Assembly (NCBI RefSeq): GCF_014107495.1
Contig: NZ_CP041969.1
Location: 1,054,001-1,118,000, forward strand
Reading direction: 5' to 3'
Length of the DNA stretch: 64,000 nt
Source of the DNA: Cohnella cholangitidis
Lineage (GTDB): Bacteria > Bacillota > Bacilli > Paenibacillales > Paenibacillaceae
A model generated the notes under the pieces. The model was not told the DNA's origin and ran no database searches. It worked only from the letters and a program-made list of their open reading frames with translations. Below, piece after piece: positions 52,901 through 58,756 of the stretch. Made by a program: the position numbers and the translations under genes. Numbering within the stretch: the stretch's first letter is position 1; each line of letters opens with the position of its first letter.

Positions 52901-53087
52901 CTAGTAATGGTTAATCTCTTTCAGTTCCGCAATCTTTGTCGCGATATGCTTGCAAAACTCGCTGTCATGCTCTACAGAAAGGATGGTCGGAAAATGCTCC
53001 AGCAGCAGTTTTTCGATTTGCATCCGGGAGATGACGTCGACAAAATTGATAAGCAAACGTCAGGTTCGTTACCTTGATCAATGGCAT
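52901..53087 (-). pseudogene. internally deleted ABC-F ribosome-protection ATPase gene
   Basis: The ATG at 53087 opens MPLIKVTNLTFAY, a standard start of VmlR/Vga/Lsa-type ABC-F proteins. The sequence then jumps, around 53046-53050 and out of frame, to INFVDVISRMQIEKLLLEHF and ILSVEHDSEFCKHIATKIAEL, their standard C-terminus (Walker B/H-loop region of the second ATPase domain), ending at TAG 52901. Roughly 1.4 kb of coding sequence is missing. The residual frame from 53087 ends after 40 codons at 52965. The deletion leaves promoter and attenuator directly upstream of the cfr-like gene. Confidence 0.8.
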
Positions 53088-53119
53088 GTGTCGGCAACAT
53101 CCTTTGTCAAAATAAAAAG

Positions 53120-53290
53120 AGCTACAAGAAAGTTACCTTTCTTGTAGCTCAAAAAATACGGCACATCCAACCCGGTGCAGGGTATGAAGAGGATCAATTT
53201 TTGAGTGAAAAGAATAAGGTAACTTTCTTGCCGATAAAGAATAAAACAAATACTGATTTATTCTTTAAAAAGCGGCAAGAAAAATTACAT
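53120..53290 (-). promoter_or_regulatory. transcription attenuator of the ABC-F/cfr unit
   Basis: In transcript order there is a start-stop ATG TAA (53290-53285), then hairpin A (53273-53281 with 53225-53233, inner 53257-53266 with 53236-53245). Then comes a terminator with 14-base arms GAGCTACAAGAAAG (53120-53133) and its inverse (53138-53151), a four-base loop and T5ATTTT. CAAGAAAGTTACCTT of hairpin A's 3' side (53230-53216) is exactly complementary over 15 bases to 53140-53126 inside the terminator, forming an antiterminator. A ribosome stalled at the start-stop would cover hairpin A's 5' arm and free the antiterminator. This is the known logic of ABC-F leaders; induction here is inferred. 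Confidence 0.8.
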
Positions 53291-53326
53291 TATCCTCTTC
53301 AACTCCAATCGTTAAGTGTCAGCGCG

Positions 53327-53355
53327 ATTTTAACATACCCGCTTCTACATTGCAA
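53327..53355 (-). promoter_or_regulatory. promoter of the attenuator/ABC-F/cfr unit
   Basis: On the minus strand TTGCAA (53355-53350), 17-base spacer, then TAAAAT (53332-53327) preceded by TGT as an extended -10. The gene-free stretch 53291-53469 holds only this promoter and the 3' flank of the HxlR gene. Confidence 0.7.
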
Positions 53356-53469
53356 CATCCTAAAAATGAATTACTTTCTTATTTTTAGCAGCAACGTGGT
53401 AAGTTAACATACTGATTAACTTTTCTGACAAAGAGATTCGACGATAACAATCATAGTGATAAACGAATA

Positions 53470-53857
53470 TTAAGGATCGATATCGAAGAAATTACGCAAT
53501 AGGCGCTGCTCCAGCCCTTTTTCATCGGTTGTCAGTTCCTGCATGATCGGAATGCTCATATCTGTATTCGGGTTGTATTTAAGACCCCAGTGCATAATCT
53601 CAAAAACGACGGGAAACAGATCAAGGGCTTTTTGCGATGGACGATACATCGTTTGCGCGCGGTTCGACTCGCCTTCTATTTTGACAAGCAGGCCCGCTTC
53701 AACGAGCGATTGGAGCCGTGCACTCAATATATTGGTTGAGATTCGCTCGGAAGAAGCAAGAAACTCGCGGTAATATCGCTTGTTATGGATGAGGACGTCG
53801 CGCAGGATGATCAGGCTCCAAGGATCGCCCCAGATGTCGATCGCATCACGCTTTCAT
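53470..53857 (-). pseudogene. HxlR-family regulator with damaged 5' end
   Basis: From 53853 the frame reads DAIDIWGDPWSLIILRDVLIHNKRYY, then SSERISTNILSARLQSLVEAG, a clear HxlR winged helix, and continues to 53470 (ending RNFFDIDP). No in-frame start exists: a TGA at 53854-53856 precedes it, and the nearby ATG at 53857 is one base out of frame. The usual N-terminal CP(I/V)..AL segment is also missing. Either a one-base insertion or a 5' truncation has inactivated it, or a non-standard start is used. It is divergent from the cupin gene. Confidence 0.7.
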
Positions 53858-53869
53858 TTTTCAATATCG

Positions 53870-53882
53870 TAATTGCATATTG
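53870..53882. promoter_or_regulatory. palindrome TTGCATATTGCAA upstream of the HxlR gene
   Basis: A perfect five-base-arm dyad (TTGCA-TAT-TGCAA) in the region between the HxlR remnant and the cupin gene, a candidate operator. Confidence 0.45.
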
Positions 53883-53992
53883 CAAGTACGTTGATTATAC
53901 TTGAAGTGAGCTCGAAATAGGCAAAAACCAATCCGCCTTCTAACCTCTTTTCGTGTGCTTAAACAAAACTCAAATTGAAAGGAAGTTTATAA

Positions 53993-54412
53993 ATGAATGG
54001 TAATCATTTCAGCGTTGTGGATGTCGGTCCTTTTAACAATCTTATGAATTCGTCGAAGGACCCCGCTCCAGGTAAGTACTTTCTGAAGGACAGGCTTGAA
54101 CTAACCGGTATGGAAGTTTCAATGAATCAACTTCCGGAAGGGGGCTCTATCCCGTTCTATCACACCCATCGCGAGAATGAGGAGCTATACGTTTTCACTG
54201 GCGGCCGAGGCCAGTTTCAGGTGGATGGACAGATTTTTGATGTAAAGGAAGGAACGGCTATCCGTGTTTCCCCTGAAGGCGAACGCACGCTTCGAAATAA
54301 TGGTACTGGAGATTTGTATTTCATCGTAATTCAAGTCCAAGCGGGCAGTCTCCGTCAGTGGGTTGAAACGGATGGCGTCATACTCGAAAAACCTGTGACC
54401 TGGCTGGAATAG
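53993..54412 (+). CDS. cupin-domain protein
   Basis: 139 residues with cupin motif 1 IPFYHTHRENEELYVFTGGRGQFQVDG (split in description; two His and Glu as metal ligands) and motif 2 VSPEGERTLRNNGTGDLYFIVIQ, in which the usual second-motif His is replaced. It starts behind AAAGGAAG. It is probably controlled by the divergent HxlR gene. Substrate unknown. Confidence 0.87.
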   Translation: MNGNHFSVVDVGPFNNLMNSSKDPAPGKYFLKDRLELTGMEVSMNQLPEGGSIPFYHTHRENEELYVFTGGRGQFQVDGQIFDVKEGTAIRVSPEGERTLRNNGTGDLYFIVIQVQAGSLRQWVETDGVILEKPVTWLE

Positions 54413-54479
54413 GATCAGTTCTATTGGATTCAACCCTACGGAACACCCTGGTTCGATCAGCTTAGTCCATCCAAAACAA

Positions 54480-54503
54480 AAAACACGCCTGTTTCGGCGT
54501 GTT
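54480..54503. terminator. terminator with AACACGCC/GGCGTGTT stem
   Basis: Stem 54482-54489/54496-54503. The T tract is better on the minus strand, although the nearest gene end (cupin) is on the plus strand. Confidence 0.6.
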
Positions 54504-54513
54504 AAGTTTAATG

Positions 54514-54759
54514 TTTGGTGGACCCTAGCGGGATAACGATATTCTGATTAACCTTGCTGACGAAGCACACTCGACGAAGCAGATCGCAGCGGTAAATATC
54601 GATGCCGTGCTCGTCCGTTGAAGTTCTTCAATGTAGTATCTCAGCACTCTCTGCGCGCGGAACGACCCAGTTTGGTTCGATCTACGCTAGGCCACCAATT
54701 AAAAAAGCAACCCTTATAGGGTTGCTTGAAAGTTTTAATTTGGTGGACCCTAGCGGGAT
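54514..54759. repeat. 21-bp direct repeat of the tRNA-Ala 3' end (att-like)
   Basis: 54514-54534 repeats exactly 54739-54759, the CCA end, acceptor 3' strand and part of the T-arm of tRNA-Ala. Between them, a third degenerate plus-strand piece (GGTTCGATCTACGCTAGG, 54673-54690) also resembles the tRNA 3' end. The 54535-54702 stretch otherwise holds no gene. Repeats of a tRNA 3' end are typical of integration sites. Confidence 0.7.
54703..54727 (-). terminator. terminator of tRNA-Ala
   Basis: AAGCAACCC (54705-54713)/GGGTTGCTT (54719-54727) with T6 on the minus strand, 14 bases after the tRNA 3' end. Confidence 0.85.
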
Positions 54760-54816
54760 CGAACCGCTGACCTCTTCGCTGCCAGCGAAGCGCTCTCCCA
54801 GCTGAGCTAAGGGCCC
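54741..54816 (-). tRNA. tRNA-Ala (anticodon GGC)
   Basis: A full cloverleaf including encoded CCA. The acceptor GGGCCCT pairs with AGGGTCC and carries the G3-U70 pair that identifies alanine tRNAs. The anticodon stem CTTCG/CGAAG encloses loop CTGGCAG (anticodon GGC), and the T-arm is AGCGG-TTCGATC-CCGCT. Confidence 0.95.
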
Positions 54817-54972
54817 GTAAATGGCGACAAAATAGAGTTTAGCACACAAACAAACACGCTGTCAACGGACATCGCCAATTTATTATTACCTTTTTTGACA
54901 CGACATTATTATGCCGATCACGACTCGCACGTTAGTCCGCCTGTATCCATTCCAACCATACTTAATTAATCA

Positions 54973-55434
54973 TCAAATTCCATGCTTGCTCATCAACGTA
55001 TTCAATTCTTTAAGAAACATATTAATGTCCTTGAATTGCCGGTACACGGACGCGAATCGAACATAGGCAACCTCGTCTACGGAATAGATGTGCTCCATAA
55101 GCAGCTCTCCGATAATGCGGCTTTCCACTTCGGCGTGTGCCGTATTGCGAAGCTCTCTCTCGACGTCCGAGACGATCACTTCCAGCTGTCCGACGGATAC
55201 CGGACGTTTCTCGCACGCGCGCAACAACCCGCGAAGCACTTTATCCCGGCTGAACTCCTCGCGGCTTCCGTCTTTTTTGATCACCATTAACGGCGTTTCC
55301 TCGACGGTCTCGAAGGTCGTGAACCGACGGCTGCACTTCTCGCATTCCCTGCGGCGGCGTATCGATTTGTTGTCGTTCGCGGGACGCGAATCCAATACCT
55401 TCGTCCCGCTGTAGTCGCAATAAGGGCATTTCAT
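54973..55434 (-). CDS. nrdR: transcriptional repressor NrdR
   Basis: 153 residues from the ATG at 55434 (a longer frame to 55698 lacks family support). It opens with the zinc ribbon [18 protein letters not shown] and [12 protein letters not shown], followed by the ATP-cone ([29 protein letters not shown]). NrdR senses ATP/dATP and represses ribonucleotide reductase genes. Gene neighbourhood (coaE, mutM, polA) agrees with Bacillales order. Confidence 0.96.
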   Translation of the reverse strand: MKCPYCDYSGTKVLDSRPANDNKSIRRRRECEKCSRRFTTFETVEETPLMVIKKDGSREEFSRDKVLRGLLRACEKRPVSVGQLEVIVSDVERELRNTAHAEVESRIIGELLMEHIYSVDEVAYVRFASVYRQFKDINMFLKELNTLMSKHGI

Positions 55435-55544
55435 AACGGCGATTCCGCCTCCCAGAACATTATTTTTATTTCCAACCCTTCCCTTACATGAACAGAAAAA
55501 TAAAGCACATAATACAGTTACCAACCGCAAGGAGGTGAACAACA

Positions 55545-55760
55545 ATGGCCGGACAAAACAGCAACAGCAATCAATTGCTTGTCCCCCAAGCAACTGCAGG
55601 ATTGAACCAATTGAAGTACGAGGTCGCTCAAGAGCTTGGTATCGCCATCCCACAAGATGGATATCAGGGGAACATGACAACAAAAGATAACGGTTCAATC
55701 GGGGGTAACATTACTCGCCGCTTGGTGCAAATCGCCGAGCAACAACTGGCAGGCCGCTAA
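55545..55760 (+). CDS. small acid-soluble spore protein, alpha/beta type
   Basis: 71 residues with both family signatures: the germination protease region [13 protein letters not shown] and the C-terminal [19 protein letters not shown]. The AAGGAGGTGAACAACA site is very strong. It binds and protects spore DNA; expected to be forespore-specific (SigG). It shows the organism makes endospores. Confidence 0.97.
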   Translation: MAGQNSNSNQLLVPQATAGLNQLKYEVAQELGIAIPQDGYQGNMTTKDNGSIGGNITRRLVQIAEQQLAGR

Positions 55761-55787
55761 TCGCCAACCGAAAGCACTTAATACCGG

Positions 55788-55825
55788 GAAGCTTTGAAGC
55801 GAACTGCTTCAGGGCTTCCTCTTCA
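55788..55825 (+). terminator. terminator of the SASP gene
   Basis: Stem GGAAGC...GAAGC/GCTTC...GCTTCC (about 55789-55821) followed by TCTTCATT. Confidence 0.7.
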
Positions 55826-55831
55826 TTGCGA

Positions 55832-56401
55832 TTACAGCGTCTTATATACTTTCTGATACTTCTTATAATAATACATCACACGTTGCACGTAATGTCTAGT
55901 CTCTCCGTAAGGAATATCTCGTATCGTTTGCTCTTCTCCGTTCCAAACCCCTTTTTGAAGCCATTGCCGCACTTTCCCCGGACCTGCATTATAAGCCGCT
56001 AAGGAAATGATCAAATTCCCGTCGAATTGGCGATTAAGCTCTTTCACGTACCATGAGCCGAGAGCAATGCCGGCATGCGCTTCCTGGCCTGCGTCCTTCA
56101 CCGTAATACTGCCGAAATCGTCCTGTTCCAAGATCCAATTCGCGGTGTCCGGCATAATCTGCATAATGCCGACCGCGCCCTTGGGAGAAACCGCATTCAG
56201 CTTATAATTGGATTCTACCCGTATAATGGCCGCGATAAGCAGAGGATCCAACTCGTATAGGGCTGCGTTCCTTTTGATCTCTTCGGTGAAGGAGATCGGA
56301 TAGATCCAGCGACCGAGCCAATCCGACTGAACGAACAAAGCGGCTAGAATGATAAGAACAAGGGGGAGGATTATTCTTTTGCGTTTCATTCTTTTCCTCA
56401 T
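55832..56401 (-). CDS. membrane-anchored lytic transglycosylase (SLT domain)
   Basis: 189 residues. A basic N-terminus and a membrane anchor (IILPLVLIILAALFV) precede a Slt70-type catalytic domain with LLIAAIIRVESNYKLNAVS (catalytic Glu), GAVGIMQIMPDTANWI, LAAYNAGPGKVRQWL and RHYVQRVMYYYKKYQ. It cleaves peptidoglycan glycan strands. It overlaps coaE by four bases. Confidence 0.93.
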   Translation of the reverse strand: MRKRMKRKRIILPLVLIILAALFVQSDWLGRWIYPISFTEEIKRNAALYELDPLLIAAIIRVESNYKLNAVSPKGAVGIMQIMPDTANWILEQDDFGSITVKDAGQEAHAGIALGSWYVKELNRQFDGNLIISLAAYNAGPGKVRQWLQKGVWNGEEQTIRDIPYGETRHYVQRVMYYYKKYQKVYKTL

Positions 56402-56994
56402 TCCAGCCCCTTTTCCCGCCAGAAGCGATCGAGCTGCTCCTTCGTATGCTCTAAGCTTCCGCTGTTGTCGATCAGAATATCCGCCTTGATCTTCTTATCC
56501 TCGATGTTCATCTGCGCGTTTAGCCTCTTCAGAGCTTCCTCCGAGGTTAGCTTATCCCGTTCCATCAAGCGCTGCAACTGAACGTCGCGCGGAACGTACA
56601 CAACCATGATTTGCTCAAAATAGGACTCCAGCCCGGACTCGAACAGCAGAGGAACATCCACGACTACGAGCTTATTCGGTGTATGGCTTTCATGATAGGC
56701 CATTCTTTCTTTCATTACGGCACGAATAGCCGGGTGGATAATCGCTTCGAGCGCTTTGCGTTCGGACGGATCCGAGAATACGATCGAGCCCAGCTTCTTG
56801 CGGTCAAGCATTCCGTCCGCTTGCAACACGGCTTGTCCGAATCGCTCCGCGATAGCGAGCAAGGACGGCTGCCCGGGTTCCACGACTTCCCGGGCTATTC
56901 CGTCAAGATCTATCAATATCGCGCCGCGCTCCGTAAGCCCTTTGGCGACGGTACTCTTGCCTGTGGCGATGCCACCCGTTAATCCGATGTTCAT
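56398..56994 (-). CDS. coaE: dephospho-CoA kinase
   Basis: 198 residues with P-loop GLTGGIATGKST at the start, the DLDGIAREVVEPG acceptor-binding segment and the CoA-domain LVVVDVPLLFESGLE. It performs the last step of CoA synthesis. It sits between ytaF and the transglycosylase gene, with overlapping or short gaps. Confidence 0.96.
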   Translation of the reverse strand: MNIGLTGGIATGKSTVAKGLTERGAILIDLDGIAREVVEPGQPSLLAIAERFGQAVLQADGMLDRKKLGSIVFSDPSERKALEAIIHPAIRAVMKERMAYHESHTPNKLVVVDVPLLFESGLESYFEQIMVVYVPRDVQLQRLMERDKLTSEEALKRLNAQMNIEDKKIKADILIDNSGSLEHTKEQLDRFWREKGLE

Positions 56995-57016
56995 CGTTAC
57001 TCTTCCTTTAATCCTT

Positions 57017-57700
57017 TTATATAAACAATTTGAAGATTCCCATAGCGATTAGAATTATGCCCGGCAACATCGATAGCTGTCTGACCCATCGCCATCCGGA
57101 TGCGACGAATCCGACTCGAGTACCTAACCATAGAAACAGGCCGCTTGAGGTTGCGATGAGCATCGCGGTCAGTACGGGCGGGAAGCCAACCAACGCGGCT
57201 CCGATTCCCGCTCCGAATGCATCTAGGGACAATGCCGTTCCCAGGAAAAACGCTTCTCCTGCGCTGATCGTACCCGAACGGTCCAAGTCGGCCGCGGAAG
57301 GCGTACGCAATATTTGGATGATAAAGCCGAACAACCTCAGCTCAAGCTTAAGCACGGGACTCTGATCGAGCGGCTTGGACGCGCCATCTTTAGAATCCTC
57401 CGCGCTGATTTTCCCCGTCTCGTAATTGCCGCTCCGTATGAATTGAATCAGGGCGACCAGTCCGATTCCGATCAGAATAATCGCGCCTACGGCCGAAGCG
57501 GCATGAGGACTCATCCAACCCGTGATCGCAACTCCAGCCATCATCGACAGCAGAATAATGAGTCCGGAACACGCGGAAATGATGAAGATGGAATGGATCG
57601 GAATCTTGATTTTCCTCACGCCGTAAGTGATGCCGACTCCGAAACCGTCGAGGCTGACCGCGAAAGACAACAACATTAGCGAGGCGACAGGTGCCATCAT
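57017..57700 (-). CDS. ytaF: sporulation membrane protein YtaF (MntP-like family)
   Basis: 227 residues with six hydrophobic helices and two internal repeats, each with an Asp in a helix (LLSFAVSLDGFGVGITYG and GTALSLDAFGAGIGAALVG), the hallmark of the YtaF/MntP family. A charged ~50-residue loop separates the halves. In B. subtilis the gene lies in the same polA-mutM-ytaF-ytaG(coaE) order. Confidence 0.92.
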   Translation of the reverse strand: MMAPVASLMLLSFAVSLDGFGVGITYGVRKIKIPIHSIFIISACSGLIILLSMMAGVAITGWMSPHAASAVGAIILIGIGLVALIQFIRSGNYETGKISAEDSKDGASKPLDQSPVLKLELRLFGFIIQILRTPSAADLDRSGTISAGEAFFLGTALSLDAFGAGIGAALVGFPPVLTAMLIATSSGLFLWLGTRVGFVASGWRWVRQLSMLPGIILIAMGIFKLFI

Positions 57701-57821
57701 ATCGTATTTCCCCCTGCATGGATGCTTACCCGAGCCTCCGTAACCGGAGCCGGGTTCTGTTCATCCTATGCAAGATACGGTTTGATTGCCCCCCGCTCAA
57801 GCTACTTTCATGTGCGAATGC

Positions 57822-58736
57822 CTATAGCCCCTCGCCGTCTAATCGACGTTTCACGGCATTGCGGCGCGGTTGTCTCGCTGCGGATCCGTTAGCGGCATTC
57901 CCTGTGCGGGGTTGCTTCTGACATTTCGGACAGACGTGCGTGCCCCGGCCTCCGACGACGGACTTCTCAATGGGAGTGCCGCAATTGCGACAAGGCTCTC
58001 CGGTTCTGCCGTATGCCTTCAAGCTATGCTGGAATAGCCCCATTTCTCCTTGGCCGTTCACGTACGACTTGATGGAGGAGCCTCCTGCCTCCACCGCCGA
58101 AGACAAAGTCTCGACGATCGCCGCGTGAAGATTTTCTTGCTCCTTCCGCTTCAGCTCGTTCCACGGCGTCTCCGGGTGGATCCCCGCCGAATGCAACGCT
58201 TCATCCACGTAAATGTTGCCTAACCCGACAACGACCTCCTGATTAAGCAGCAGCGGCTTAATCTTCGTGGAACGGTTGCCGAGCGCGCGCCGGAACGCGT
58301 CCAACGTGAACCGTTCATCCAAAGGCTCCACTCCAAGTTTATTCAAAGGAGGGGCTTGTAATTCTTCGCCGGGTAAAAAGAGATGCATCGTTCCGAACTG
58401 GCGGACATCCTTATAACGCAATTCGGTTCCATCGGTGAAATGAAAAATAACGTGCGTATGCAGCTCCTGCGGCTCTTTCTTATCGTATAAGCCATAACGC
58501 CCCTCCATCCGAAGATGGGAAACGAGAACGAGCCCGTCCAATACGAGCCTCAGAAACTTGCCCCTGCGCTCGACGGACTGGAACGTCCTTCCTTCCAGCT
58601 CGGCGGCGAACAGAAGCGGATCATCCGGCTTCTGCAAAATGCGCGGCAGGTTAACCGTCACTCGCTCGATTCGTTTACCGGCGATGAGCTGGTTCAACGT
58701 TCGGCGAACGGTTTCCACCTCGGGCAATTCGGGCAT
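57822..58736 (-). CDS. mutM: formamidopyrimidine-DNA glycosylase
   Basis: 304 residues with catalytic PELPEVETVRR (Pro1, Glu2), KFL/R and H2TH regions (GLGNIYVDEALHSAGIHPE), and a C-terminal zinc finger CRNCGTPIEK...CPKCQK. A basic tail of ~30 residues beyond the zinc finger (RQPRRNAVKRRL) is longer than usual. It excises 8-oxoguanine. It lies 20 bases after polA. Confidence 0.95.
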   Translation of the reverse strand: MPELPEVETVRRTLNQLIAGKRIERVTVNLPRILQKPDDPLLFAAELEGRTFQSVERRGKFLRLVLDGLVLVSHLRMEGRYGLYDKKEPQELHTHVIFHFTDGTELRYKDVRQFGTMHLFLPGEELQAPPLNKLGVEPLDERFTLDAFRRALGNRSTKIKPLLLNQEVVVGLGNIYVDEALHSAGIHPETPWNELKRKEQENLHAAIVETLSSAVEAGGSSIKSYVNGQGEMGLFQHSLKAYGRTGEPCRNCGTPIEKSVVGGRGTHVCPKCQKQPRTGNAANGSAARQPRRNAVKRRLDGEGL

Positions 58737-58756
58737 GATGATCCTCTCCTTCCTTA

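Noticed and set aside
53405..54620. Two ~60-base similar segments (53416-53475 and 54549-54608) as a mobile repeat
   Set aside because: Similarity is only moderate and no ends or coding capacity are visible; may be part of the tRNA-associated decay but cannot be supported.
55435..55698. N-terminal extension of NrdR
   Set aside because: The extension is Cys/Leu-rich, unlike any NrdR, and the ATG at 55434 gives the exact family start.
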